DNA of 33,798 nucleotides from JACDAN01 sp050698015 (GTDB taxonomy: Bacteria > Actinomycetota > Thermoleophilia > Gaiellales > Gaiellaceae): positions 1 to 33,798 of the forward strand of contig JBOHAU010000068.1 of NCBI GenBank assembly GCA_050698015.1, in the 5' to 3' direction. The translations under genes and the position numbers were made by a program. Below, piece after piece: positions 14,681 through 21,775 of the stretch (position 1 is its first letter; each line of letters starts with the position of its first letter). Under the pieces are notes generated by a model that ran no database searches, was not told the DNA's origin, and saw only the letters and a program-made list of their open reading frames with translations.

Positions 14681-15472
14681 GTGGACGTCGTTTCTCCGCG
14701 CTCGCTCGAAGAGGCGCTCGCCCTCAAGGCGGAGCGCCCCGACGCCGTCCCGATCGAGGGTGGGACGGACGTGATGGTCGAGCTCAACTTCGACCGAGCG
14801 CGGCCGACGACCATCCTGAACCTCAACGAGGTGCGGGAGCTGAAGGGCTGGTCGCGCGAGAACGGGGCGCTCCGGCTCGCGGCGGGGCTGACCTACACGG
14901 AGGCGAGACAGGGACCGCTGCGTGAGGCGTTGCCCGCGCTCGCCGAGGCGTCACGGACCGTCGGCTCGCCGCAGATCCAGAACCGCGGGACGATCGGCGG
15001 CAACCTCGGGACGTCCTCTCCAGCCGGCGACGCGCTGCCGCCGCTGCTCGTCGAGGGCGCAGAGGTGGAGCTTGCGAGTCGCCGGGGCGGGCGCCGGATG
15101 CCGGTCTCGGACTTCATCCTCGGTCCGAAGCGCAACGCCCTCGAGCCGGACGAACTGATCCTGGCCGTGCTGATCCGGCCGAGTGGCGCACGTCAGACCT
15201 TCATGAAGATCGGCCCGCGGAACGCGATGGTGATCGCGGTCTGCTCGCTCGCTCTCTCGGCCGACCGGGAGCGCGGCGAGCTGCGCGCGTCGTTCGGCTC
15301 GGCCGGGCCGGTGCCCGGGCTCGTCGTCGCCTCGATCGACGAGGCCGAGAGCTTCCCCGAGCAGGTCGCGGCCGCGGCGAGCCCGATCGACGACGTGCGC
15401 GGCACGGCCGCCTACCGCCGTCACGCACTGCGGGTCCTGACGAAGCGGGCGTTGGATCGCTGTCTCGCATGA
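14681..15472 (+). CDS. Xanthine dehydrogenase, FAD-binding subunit
   Basis: A 263-residue FAD subunit of a molybdenum hydroxylase (CoxM/XdhB/PucC type). The FAD-binding motifs are clear: P-I-E-G-G-T-D-V-M-V-E near the N-terminus and G-T-I-G-G-N-L-G-T-S-S-P-A-G-D in the middle, followed by the D-F-I-L-G-P block. It passes electrons from the iron-sulfur subunit to NAD or another acceptor. The GTG at 14681 fits the N-terminal family pattern (D-V-V-S-P-R-S-L-E-E-A-L) and the -10 hexamer. It is first of three genes; a structured repeat begins at the base after its TGA, ahead of the iron-sulfur subunit gene. The purine context favours xanthine dehydrogenase over carbon monoxide dehydrogenase. Confidence 0.88.
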   Translation: MDVVSPRSLEEALALKAERPDAVPIEGGTDVMVELNFDRARPTTILNLNEVRELKGWSRENGALRLAAGLTYTEARQGPLREALPALAEASRTVGSPQIQNRGTIGGNLGTSSPAGDALPPLLVEGAEVELASRRGGRRMPVSDFILGPKRNALEPDELILAVLIRPSGARQTFMKIGPRNAMVIAVCSLALSADRERGELRASFGSAGPVPGLVVASIDEAESFPEQVAAAASPIDDVRGTAAYRRHALRVLTKRALDRCLA

Positions 15473-15543
15473 GGCGTCGCTTGCGATGCCGGCTTCAGGA
15501 CATGCGGGCTTTGCCCGCGTGTCCGTCTGAAATGACCGGTCGA
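15473..15543 (+). repeat. Two-hairpin structured repeat, family 1, copy B
   Basis: It begins directly after the stop codon of the FAD subunit. Hairpin 1 is GGCGTCGC-TT-GCGATGCC (15473-15490); the C-G pair of copy A is T-A here. Hairpin 2 pairs TTCAG (15494-15498) with CTGAA (15527-15531), GACA with TGTC, and GCGGGC (15504-15509) with GCCCGC (15513-15518) around TTT. The flank GACCGGTCGA (15534-15543) is identical to copy A. It lies inside the xanthine dehydrogenase operon, 27 bases before the iron-sulfur subunit start. Confidence 0.75.
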
Positions 15544-15569
15544 ACCGCCGGACCCGTCAAGAAAGACGC

Positions 15570-16028
15570 ATGAAGATCTCGCTCACCGTCAACGGCGAGG
15601 CGCGCGAGACCGAGATCTGGCCGGGCGAAAGCCTGCTCTACGCGCTCAGGGAACGACTCGGGCTGCCGGGCTCGAAGAACGCCTGCGAGCAGGGCGAGTG
15701 CGGGTCGTGCTCGGTGCTCATGGACGGGACGCTCGTCTGCTCCTGCCTCGTCCTCGCCGCGCAGGCCGACGGCCACGAGCTCGTCACCGTGGAGGGCTTG
15801 GGTGAGGAGGGCAGCTTGCACCCAGTTCAGGAAGCGTTTGCGGAGACCGGCGCCGTCCAGTGCGGCTTCTGCACACCCGGGCTGGTCGTCGCGGCCGTCG
15901 ACCTCCTTGCGCGGCGACGTGACCCCTCCGACGACGACATCCGCGAAGCCCTCTCCGGCAATCTTTGCCGCTGCACGGGCTACGCGAAGATCTTCGATGC
16001 GGTGCGACTGGCTGCGAGCCGCGGATGA
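15570..16028 (+). CDS. Xanthine dehydrogenase, 2Fe-2S subunit
   Basis: A 152-residue iron-sulfur subunit of the molybdenum hydroxylase. The plant-ferredoxin-like cluster ligands are C39, C44, C47 and C59 (C-x4-C-x2-C-x11-C); the second, all-helical domain has C98-G-F-C101 and C133-R-C135 for the cluster near the molybdenum site. The length is normal (150-165). The stop overlaps the start of the large subunit in ATGA. The ATG at 15570 lacks a strong Shine-Dalgarno sequence (AAGAAAG is the nearest), so expression may depend on the preceding repeat and translation of neighbouring genes. Confidence 0.95.
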   Translation: MKISLTVNGEARETEIWPGESLLYALRERLGLPGSKNACEQGECGSCSVLMDGTLVCSCLVLAAQADGHELVTVEGLGEEGSLHPVQEAFAETGAVQCGFCTPGLVVAAVDLLARRRDPSDDDIREALSGNLCRCTGYAKIFDAVRLAASRG

Positions 16029-18268
16029 GCACGCAGACGGTCCGCAAGATCGAGCTCGGGCGAGTCGGAGAGAGCGTCAAGCGCGTCGACGCGATTCCGA
16101 AGGTCACGGGGGAGTTCGCCTACTCGAGCGACCTTTTCGACGCGGGCATGCTCTGGGGGCACACCCTGCGCAGCCCGCACGCGCACGCGCTGATCCACTC
16201 GATCGACCTTTCGCAGGCGCTGTCGATGCCCGGCGTGCATGCGGTGCTCACGCACGAGGACGTTCCCGGCGACAAGCGCTACGGGCTCGAGTTCGCCGAC
16301 CAGCCCGTGCTCGCCTTCGACCGGGCGCGCTACTTCGGCGAGCCGGTTGCGCTCGTCGCCGCCGAGCATCCGGAGCAGGCGCGCCGCGCGGCCGCCAAGA
16401 TCGCCGTCGAGTTCGAGCCGCTGGAGCCAGTCGTCGACATGGAGCGCGCGGCCGACCAGGAGCCGATCCATCCGGAGCACTGGACGCTCGGTCACGGGTT
16501 TCGTGACGACCCTCGGCCGAACGTCGTCCGCGACATGCGCATCCTGCGGGGCGATCCCGACGCGGCGGGCGATGTCACCGTCGAGGGCTACTACGAGCTA
16601 GGGATCCAGGACCAGGCCTTCCTCGGGCCCGAGTCCGGGCTGGCGGTGCCGGACGGCGAGGGCGGCATCGACATCTACGTCGCGACGCAGTGGCTGCACG
16701 TCGACCGCGATCAGGTCGCGCCGTGCCTGGGCATCCCAAAGGAGCAGGTTCGGATCCACCTCGCGGGCGTCGGCGGCGCTTTCGGCGGCCGCGAGGACCT
16801 TTCGATGCAGGTCCACGGCGCGATGCTCGCGCTGTACACCAACCGGCCGGTGAAGGTCGTTTACACGCGCGAGGAGTCGTTCTACGGCCACGTCCACCGG
16901 CACCCGGCGCGGATCTGGATGGAGCACCGGGCGAACCGGGACGGCAAGCTCGTCTGCGTCCGGGCGAGGATCCTGATCGACGGCGGCGCCTACGCGTCGA
17001 GCTCCACGGCGGTGATCTCGAATGCCTGTGCCTTCGCCGTCGGCCCGTACGCGGTCGAGAACGGGCTGATCGAAGGGACCTGCCTCTACACGAACAACCC
17101 GCCCTGCGGCGCGATGCGCGGCTTCGGCGCGGTGCAGAGCTGCTTCGCGAACGAGGCGCAGATGGACAAGCTGGCGGGCGCGCTCGAGCTCGATCCCGTC
17201 GAGCTTCGGCTCCGGAACGCGCTCGCGCCGGGCGATTCGCTGCCGACGGGTCAGAAGATCACGGGCTCGCTGCCGGTCGCCGAGGTGATTCGCCGCGCTG
17301 CTGCGCTGCCGATGCCGGAGCCCGAGGAGATGTTGCGCGATCCGATTCGCCTCCCGGGGGGCGCCGGAAACACCACTCGGGGGGAGGGCGTCCAACGTGG
17401 CGTCGGGTTCGCGGTGGGGTTCAAGAACATTGGCTACTCCGAGGGCTTCGACGACTACACCGCCGCTCGGGTGCGGTTGTTCGCCGACGCGGACGGAGCG
17501 CTGACTGCGGAGGTCCACTGTGCGGCGGCGGAGGTCGGGCAAGGCGTCTCCAATGTGATCGTCCAGACGGCGCGCACCGAGCTCGAGACCGGGAACGTCG
17601 TCCTCGCGCCGCACACGACCGCATCCGTCGACTCGGCGGGCTCCACGTCGGCCTCAAGGATGACCTGGATGGCTTCGGGCGCCGTGCAGACCGCGTGCCG
17701 GGCCGTCAAGGACGAGCTCGAGCGGCGAGGAGGGCGGCTCGGGCCTGGTGAGGAGATCGATCTCGAGCGCATCTTCCGGCACCCGCGAACGGCGCCGCTC
17801 GATCCGGAGACCGGGCAGGTGACGGACGAGCGTGCTCATGTCGCTTTCGCGGTGGCGGCGATGCGCACCGTCGTCGAAGTCGACGTCGAGCTCGGGCTCA
17901 CCCGCGTCGTGTGGATCGGCACGGCCCAGGACGTCGGCAAGGCAGTGAACCCGCAGGCGGTCTACGGCCAGATCGAGGGCGGAACCGCGCAAGGCCTCGG
18001 GCTCGCGTTGATGGAGGAGATCCAGACCCGCGACGGGCTGATCACGAACGCCAGCTTCACCGACTACCTGATCCCGACCACGCTCGACATGCCGCCCGTC
18101 GCCGCCGAGCTGGTCGAGGAGCCCGAGCCCGACGCGCCCTATGGGGTGAAGGGCGTCGGCGAGCCGCCGACGGTCGTCTCGACCGCGGCGATCGTGTCGG
18201 CGCTACGAGATGCCACGGGGCGCGAGCTCAATCGCGTACCCGTGAAGCCGGACGACATCGCGCTATAG
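16025..18268 (+). CDS. Xanthine dehydrogenase, molybdopterin-binding subunit
   Basis: A 747-residue large subunit that hydroxylates hypoxanthine and xanthine to urate at a molybdenum-pterin centre. Seen: the N-terminal R-V-D-A-I-P-K-V-T-G-E-F-A-Y domain, the cofactor loop G-V-G-G-A-F-G-G-R-E-D, the A-M-R-G-F-G-A-V-Q segment that carries the substrate-positioning arginine in xanthine dehydrogenases, A-E-V-G-Q-G, and the catalytic glutamate in G-V-G-E-P-P (E713). The A-Y-R-G-A-G-R-P motif of carbon monoxide dehydrogenase is absent. The ATG overlaps the previous stop by 4 bases. Its TAG stop overlaps the left arm of an inverted-repeat element. Confidence 0.92.
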   Translation: MSTQTVRKIELGRVGESVKRVDAIPKVTGEFAYSSDLFDAGMLWGHTLRSPHAHALIHSIDLSQALSMPGVHAVLTHEDVPGDKRYGLEFADQPVLAFDRARYFGEPVALVAAEHPEQARRAAAKIAVEFEPLEPVVDMERAADQEPIHPEHWTLGHGFRDDPRPNVVRDMRILRGDPDAAGDVTVEGYYELGIQDQAFLGPESGLAVPDGEGGIDIYVATQWLHVDRDQVAPCLGIPKEQVRIHLAGVGGAFGGREDLSMQVHGAMLALYTNRPVKVVYTREESFYGHVHRHPARIWMEHRANRDGKLVCVRARILIDGGAYASSSTAVISNACAFAVGPYAVENGLIEGTCLYTNNPPCGAMRGFGAVQSCFANEAQMDKLAGALELDPVELRLRNALAPGDSLPTGQKITGSLPVAEVIRRAAALPMPEPEEMLRDPIRLPGGAGNTTRGEGVQRGVGFAVGFKNIGYSEGFDDYTAARVRLFADADGALTAEVHCAAAEVGQGVSNVIVQTARTELETGNVVLAPHTTASVDSAGSTSASRMTWMASGAVQTACRAVKDELERRGGRLGPGEEIDLERIFRHPRTAPLDPETGQVTDERAHVAFAVAAMRTVVEVDVELGLTRVVWIGTAQDVGKAVNPQAVYGQIEGGTAQGLGLALMEEIQTRDGLITNASFTDYLIPTTLDMPPVAAELVEEPEPDAPYGVKGVGEPPTVVSTAAIVSALRDATGRELNRVPVKPDDIAL

Positions 18269-18431
18269 GAGGGTTTGGCGCAATTCAGTCGGTGCCGCAG
18301 GGCCTCGCTGCTCGCCCCGAGGACGGCGTCCTCAGTCGCGCCCGTATCTACTGATACGGGCGCTCCCTGTGTCCTTGCCTCGGAACGACCATCGCACCCC
18401 TGCGACGAGCGGTATTACGCCAAACCCTCCT
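18267..18431. repeat. 165-bp element with 14-bp terminal inverted repeats
   Basis: AGGAGGGTTTGGCG (18267-18280) is exactly complementary to CGCCAAACCCTCCT (18418-18431); pairing continues imperfectly inward. The arms overlap the stop codons of the two convergent genes on either side. Inside are GAGGAC-GGC-GTCCTC (18319-18333) and an 11-bp perfect stem at 18338-18363. No coding potential was found. TA dinucleotides stand close outside both ends (18264-18265 and 18432-18433). It may be a small transposon derivative or a long two-way terminator. Confidence 0.7.
18330..18376 (+). repeat. Structured repeat, family 2, copy 1
   Basis: The core stem is GCGCCCGTATC (18338-18348), loop TACT, GATACGGGCGC (18353-18363). 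The flanks CCTCAG on the left and TCC...GTCC on the right recur in the copy at 19787-19836. Both cores fit C-R-TATCT-W-CTGATA-Y-G, with a G-C pair here and an A-T pair in the other copy. It lies within the 165-bp inverted-repeat element. Confidence 0.6.
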
Positions 18432-18907
18432 TAGACGCCGACGTCGATCGGCTCCTCAGGCGGGCCCTCCTCGAGGAGGCGGCGCAGAAAGTGCGCGAGC
18501 CGCGTGGGGTAGAAGACCGCCTCCGAGGCCTCGAGCTCCTCGAGCGTCCACCAGCGAAGCTCGTGGACGTCTTCCGCCGCCAGGCCCTCGAGCCCGATGT
18601 CAGGCCGCGGCGTGAACTCGGGCGCGCGAACGAGGACGAACTGCTCGGGCTGGTCGATGGTCTTGCCGGCCCAGACATACACCTCGCGTCGCGTCCAGAT
18701 CATCGGGCCGAGCTCGGCCTCGAGCCCCGTCTCCTCGCGGAGTTCGCGGCGGATCGCGTCCTCGAGCGACTCTGTCGGCTTGATCCCGCCACCCGGAGTC
18801 GTCCAGAAGTGCCCGCCCGTGTCTGGATTGACGAAGCGAACGAGCAGGACACGGTCGTTCGGGTCGAGCAAGAGCGCCCGGGCTGCGGGGCGCACGAACG
18901 CGCTCAC
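18431..18907 (-). CDS. Nudix hydrolase
   Basis: A 158-residue Nudix hydrolase, cleaving a nucleoside diphosphate linked to another group in the cytoplasm. The Nudix box G-x5-E-x7-R-E-L-R-E-E-T-G-L is complete at about residues 44-66. The N-terminal V-R-P-A-A-R-A-L-L-L-D and the tryptophan-rich stretch E-L-R-W-W-T-L-E-E-L after the box are also typical. The substrate cannot be named. The start is GTG at 18907 in a GTGA overlap with the YdcZ-like gene, so the two form an operon. Its TAA stop overlaps the right arm of the inverted-repeat element. Confidence 0.9.
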   Translation of the reverse strand: MSAFVRPAARALLLDPNDRVLLVRFVNPDTGGHFWTTPGGGIKPTESLEDAIRRELREETGLEAELGPMIWTRREVYVWAGKTIDQPEQFVLVRAPEFTPRPDIGLEGLAAEDVHELRWWTLEELEASEAVFYPTRLAHFLRRLLEEGPPEEPIDVGV

Positions 18908-19356
18908 GCGCGGGAGAGCGAGAGTACGGCGCCGGCCGCGAGCAGGAGCAGGCCGAGCATGCGCCAGCGGTCGAGCGGGATCACCTCCTGGCCGAAGAGG
19001 CCGTAGCGGTCGATCGCGGCGGCGCTGACGAGGTTGCCGGCGATCACGATGCCGATCGTCGCAGCGACGCCGATCCGCGGCGGGCCGACCGTGATCGCGA
19101 AGATGATGAAGACGCTCATCAAGCCGCCGATCCACAGCCACGCCGGCTCGTGAACCGCCCCTCGAACGCCGGCGAGGCTCCGCTCCCAGACGAGCAGCGC
19201 GGCCAGCCCGCAAAGGAGGGCGACGATGACCGAGAAGGCGACTGCGGGCACGATCCCGACGCGCTCTCCGAGCTCGCCCATCACCGCGGCCTGGATCGCG
19301 CCGGCAAGCCCCGCCGTCACCGCCAATCCGACCGCCACCGCCGTTCCGCTCGACAC
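18904..19356 (-). CDS. DMT/YdcZ-type (DUF606) membrane protein
   Basis: A 150-residue, almost wholly hydrophobic protein with five helices, resembling the YdcZ/DUF606 half-size drug/metabolite transporter family. The first helix pattern G-L-A-V-T-A-G-L-A-G-A-I-Q-A-A-V-M-G and the middle G-G-L-M-S-V-F-I-I-F-A-I segment fit the family. Such proteins are thought to work as dimers; substrates are mostly unknown. A TAGCTT hexamer ends 6 bases before the GTG at 19356, suggesting a leaderless mRNA that covers this gene and the Nudix hydrolase. Confidence 0.82.
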   Translation of the reverse strand: MSSGTAVAVGLAVTAGLAGAIQAAVMGELGERVGIVPAVAFSVIVALLCGLAALLVWERSLAGVRGAVHEPAWLWIGGLMSVFIIFAITVGPPRIGVAATIGIVIAGNLVSAAAIDRYGLFGQEVIPLDRWRMLGLLLLAAGAVLSLSRA

Positions 19357-19362
19357 GGGGCG

Positions 19363-19368
19363 AAGCTA
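19363..19368 (-). promoter_or_regulatory. Putative -10 element (TAGCTT) for the DMT-Nudix pair
   Basis: Minus-strand TAGCTT ends 6 bases before the GTG at 19356 without an intervening ribosome binding site. Confidence 0.5.
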
Positions 19369-19401
19369 TACGCTCACGCGCGTCGCCGTTCACAGATGCA
19401 G

Positions 19402-19431
19402 CACGGGGACAGGATTCACCCTGTCCCCGTG
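19402..19431 (+). repeat. Perfect 12-bp hairpin upstream of the EthD-like gene
   Basis: CACGGGGACAGG (19402-19413), loop ATTCAC, CCTGTCCCCGTG (19420-19431). GTTCAC at 19388-19393 could pair instead with GTGAAC at 19429-19434, giving a possible switch between two folds. The ribosome binding site AAAAGGAGGG begins 6 bases after the stem. The GGGGACAGG...CCTGTCCCC pattern resembles REP-type palindromes, but no related transposase gene is nearby. Confidence 0.65.
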
Positions 19432-19449
19432 AACAGAAAAGGAGGGCGC

Positions 19450-19728
19450 ATGGTCCGCGTGTTCATGCTGTACGAGGAAGAGCCCGACGGAGAGCGTTAC
19501 GAGCAGCACGCAGAGCTCTGCCGCAAGGTGCCGGGCGGGAAGTTCCGCCACGGCAAGGTCTTCGGGGCGCCGATGGGCGAGCCGAAGTTCCCCTACTACG
19601 CCGAGTGGGAGTTCCCGGACATGGATGCGTTCAAGGCCGCGGCCCGTACGGATGAGTTCATGGCCACCGGCAAGGACGCGATGGAGATGGGCGGCGCGTT
19701 CCACGTGCACTTCGCCCAGGTAAGGTGA
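19450..19728 (+). CDS. EthD-family dimeric alpha-beta barrel protein
   Basis: A 92-residue protein of the EthD type (ferredoxin-like dimeric alpha-beta barrel). It begins M-V-R-V-F-M-L-Y-E-E-E-P-D and carries A-E-L-C-R-K-V-P-G-G-K-F-R-H-G and the later F-P-D-M-D-A-F-K-A-A-A-R-T-D-E-F segment expected of the fold. EthD proteins accompany some ether- and aromatic-degrading systems; most family members have unknown roles. A strong AGGAGG is 5 bases before the ATG. A stable hairpin just upstream could control access to that site. It is followed by the crotonase pair after a 160-base spacer. Confidence 0.8.
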   Translation: MVRVFMLYEEEPDGERYEQHAELCRKVPGGKFRHGKVFGAPMGEPKFPYYAEWEFPDMDAFKAAARTDEFMATGKDAMEMGGAFHVHFAQVR

Positions 19729-19786
19729 CCCGCCCGGCGACGTCATCCGTGCGCCTGGCGGCTGCAAAGGCGGCGCCAGTCTGGAG

Positions 19787-19836
19787 CCTCAGGCCGCACC
19801 CATATCTTCTGATATGGCCGCGTCCTGAGTCCGCAG
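19787..19836 (+). repeat. Structured repeat, family 2, copy 2
   Basis: The core stem is CCATATC (19800-19806), loop TTCT, GATATGG (19811-19817), with an outer stem CTCAGG (19788-19793) and CCTGAG (19824-19829). Flanks and core align with 18330-18376. It lies in the 162-base spacer between the EthD-like gene and the first crotonase; nothing else in that spacer was recognised apart from short imperfect inverted repeats. Confidence 0.6.
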
Positions 19837-19890
19837 CCTGGCTTGCTTTTCACCAGCCAGACGCGCGGCAACGTCACCGAGCGGGCCACC

Positions 19891-20700
19891 ATGGCTGAGC
19901 CCGACTACCCGAGGCCGCTCTCGCCGAGCGAGCTCGGCTTCGAGAAGGTCGTCTACGAGAAGGCGCCCCCGCGGGCGACGATCCGGTTCAACCGGCCGCA
20001 GGTGCTGAACGCCTTCGACTTCCAGATGTTGCGTGAGCTCGCGCGCGCGTGCGAGGACGCTTCGTGGGACGACGAGATCCGCGTCGTCGTCCTCACCGGC
20101 ACCGGCCGGGCCTTCTGCGTCGGGGCCGACCTTTCGACGTGGGCCCGCGATTACCTCGACAAGCCGACCGAGTACTGGAAGTGGTTCGGCGCGTTCAAGG
20201 ACGCACATGACCGCCTGCGAGAGATCGGCAAGCCGACGCTGGCCCGGATCAACGGGATCGCCGTCGGCGGCGGGAACGAGTTCCAGATGGCCTGCGACCT
20301 GGCGGTGATGGTCGACGACGCCTTCATCCGCCACGTCGGGCCCGAGCACGGATCGGTGCCGGCCGGCGGCGCGACGCAATGGCTTTCGATCATGGTCGGG
20401 GACCGGCGAGCCCGAGAGATCGTCCTCATGTGCGAAGAGATTCCGGCCAAGCAGGCGGAAGAGTGGGGTCTCGTCAACTGGGCCGTCCCCGAGGCCGAGC
20501 TCGACGCGAAGACGGACGAGGTCGTCGAGAACCTGGCCCGGAAGCTGCCGCAGACGACTCGCTATGCCAAGCAGCACCTGAACTTCTGGCGCGACCTCGC
20601 CTGGCACGAGACGATCAACCACGCCCGCGACTGGCTGGCGCTGTCGATGGTGACGGACGAACCGAAGGCGGCGATCGAGAAATTCCTGAAGCGGCGATGA
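19891..20700 (+). CDS. Enoyl-CoA hydratase/isomerase family protein (ring-CoA hydrolase-like)
   Basis: A 269-residue crotonase-fold enzyme acting on an acyl-CoA. Oxyanion-hole segments G-R-A-F-C-V-G-A-D-L and G-I-A-V-G-G-G-N-E-F-Q-M-A-C-D are present, with glutamates at the two usual catalytic places (G-G-N-E and G-P-E-H). The G-P-E-H-G-S-V-P-A-G-G-A-T segment and the Y-W-K-W-F-G-A-F region remind one of ring-opening hydrolases such as 6-oxocyclohex-1-ene-1-carbonyl-CoA hydrolase, but this is a weak resemblance. The ATG at 19891 is chosen because the homologous region starts soon after; an in-frame upstream start at 19843 lies in the spacer. It overlaps the next gene by 4 bases (ATGA). Confidence 0.85.
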   Translation: MAEPDYPRPLSPSELGFEKVVYEKAPPRATIRFNRPQVLNAFDFQMLRELARACEDASWDDEIRVVVLTGTGRAFCVGADLSTWARDYLDKPTEYWKWFGAFKDAHDRLREIGKPTLARINGIAVGGGNEFQMACDLAVMVDDAFIRHVGPEHGSVPAGGATQWLSIMVGDRRAREIVLMCEEIPAKQAEEWGLVNWAVPEAELDAKTDEVVENLARKLPQTTRYAKQHLNFWRDLAWHETINHARDWLALSMVTDEPKAAIEKFLKRR

Positions 20701-21470
20701 CCGAGCCGCTCGTCGTCGTCGAGCGGGACGATGCGATTGCGGTCGTCCTCCTCAACCGACCGCAGCAGCTGAACGCGCTCTCCGACGAGCTGATGGGCGC
20801 GCTCGTCGAGGCGCTGCGCCAGCTCGACGGCGACGAGGCCGTGCGTTGCATCGTCGTGGGAGGCTCGGATCGGGCCTTCGCCGCCGGCGCGGACATCGGG
20901 CAGCTGGCTCAGGCCTCGCCGGTCGAGATGTACTACCAGCGGCGGGTCGATCGCTGGGACGAGATCCGGGCGCTCTGGACGCCGCTCGTCGCGGCGGTTT
21001 CCGGGTTCTGTCTCGGCGGCGGCTGCGAGCTGGCGATGGCGTGCGACCTGATCGTCGCCTCCGAGACGGCGAAGTTCGGCCAGCCGGAGACGGGCCTCGG
21101 CCTGATCCCGGGCGCGGGCGGGACGCAGCGCCTGACGCGTGCCGTCGGGAAGGCGGTGGCGATGGACGTGATCCTCAGCGGGCGGTTCCTCTCCGCCGAC
21201 GAGGCGCGCCGGGCGGGGCTCGTCGCGCGAGTCGTTGCGAAGGAGGTCTGGCTCGAGGAGGCGAAGCGCGTAGCCAGGGACATCGCCGCGAAGGGGCCGG
21301 TGGCGACCCGGCTCGCGAAGGAAGCGGTCGACCGGGCTTTCGAGGGGCCGCTCACGCTCGGGGTCGAGTACGAGCGGCGGCTGCTCTACCTTGCGCTTGC
21401 CTCAGACGACGCGAAGGAAGGACTGACCGCGTTCCTCGAAAAGCGGAAACCAGAGTTCAAAGGGAGGTAG
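20697..21470 (+). CDS. Enoyl-CoA hydratase
   Basis: A 257-residue typical enoyl-CoA hydratase adding water to trans-2-enoyl-CoA in beta-oxidation. Both catalytic glutamates are visible, in G-G-G-C-E-L-A-M-A-C-D and Q-P-E-T-G-L-G-L-I-P-G-A-G-G-T-Q-R-L, and A-A-G-A-D-I supplies the first oxyanion contact. The C-terminal G-L-T-A-F-L-E-K-R-K-P-E-F-K-G-R is the standard family ending. It is translationally coupled to the preceding crotonase by ATGA and is followed, 3 bases on, by the GerW-like gene, whose ribosome binding site lies in its last codons. Confidence 0.93.
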   Translation: MTEPLVVVERDDAIAVVLLNRPQQLNALSDELMGALVEALRQLDGDEAVRCIVVGGSDRAFAAGADIGQLAQASPVEMYYQRRVDRWDEIRALWTPLVAAVSGFCLGGGCELAMACDLIVASETAKFGQPETGLGLIPGAGGTQRLTRAVGKAVAMDVILSGRFLSADEARRAGLVARVVAKEVWLEEAKRVARDIAAKGPVATRLAKEAVDRAFEGPLTLGVEYERRLLYLALASDDAKEGLTAFLEKRKPEFKGR

Positions 21471-21472
21471 CG

Positions 21473-21775
21473 ATGCCGAACATCGACGAACTGCTCCAGG
21501 GCGCCCGCGACGCAATCACCGTGAAGCGGGTGTACGGCGATCCGATCGAATCCGAGGGAGTCACGATCGTGCCTGCTGCGGTCGTCCGCGGGGGCGGCGG
21601 AGGCGGCGGCGACGACGAGAACAACGGCGGCGGCGGCTTCGGTCTTCACGCCAGGCCGGCGGGGGCGTGGATAATCCGTGACGGCGATGCAAGCTGGAAG
21701 CCGGCGATTGACCTCAATCGCGTCGCGCTACTTGCCTTCGTGCTCGGCCTCGCCTTCGCGCGGCGGCGACGCTAG
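21473..21775 (+). CDS. GerW/YtfJ-family protein
   Basis: A 100-residue protein of the GerW (YtfJ) family, known from spore germination in Bacillus but widespread in non-sporulating bacteria. Seen: the N-terminal helix with I-D-E-L-L, V-Y-G-D-P-I-E-S-E-G-V-T-I-V-P-A, a glycine-rich linker at residues 40-55, and a hydrophobic C-terminal stretch ending A-R-R-R-R. GGGAGG stands 5 bases before the ATG. Co-transcription with the enoyl-CoA hydratases is probable. The stop shares CTAG with the stop of the convergent HtrA-like gene. Nothing in the window suggests sporulation. Confidence 0.82.
   Translation: MPNIDELLQGARDAITVKRVYGDPIESEGVTIVPAAVVRGGGGGGGDDENNGGGGFGLHARPAGAWIIRDGDASWKPAIDLNRVALLAFVLGLAFARRRR

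Noticed and set aside
14681..18268. Aerobic carbon monoxide dehydrogenase
   Set aside because: The large subunit lacks the A-Y-R-G-A-G-R-P active-site motif and has the xanthine dehydrogenase-like R-G-F-G segment, and all neighbours are purine genes.
18267..18431. Complete insertion sequence
   Set aside because: There is no transposase reading frame; at most it is a non-autonomous element.
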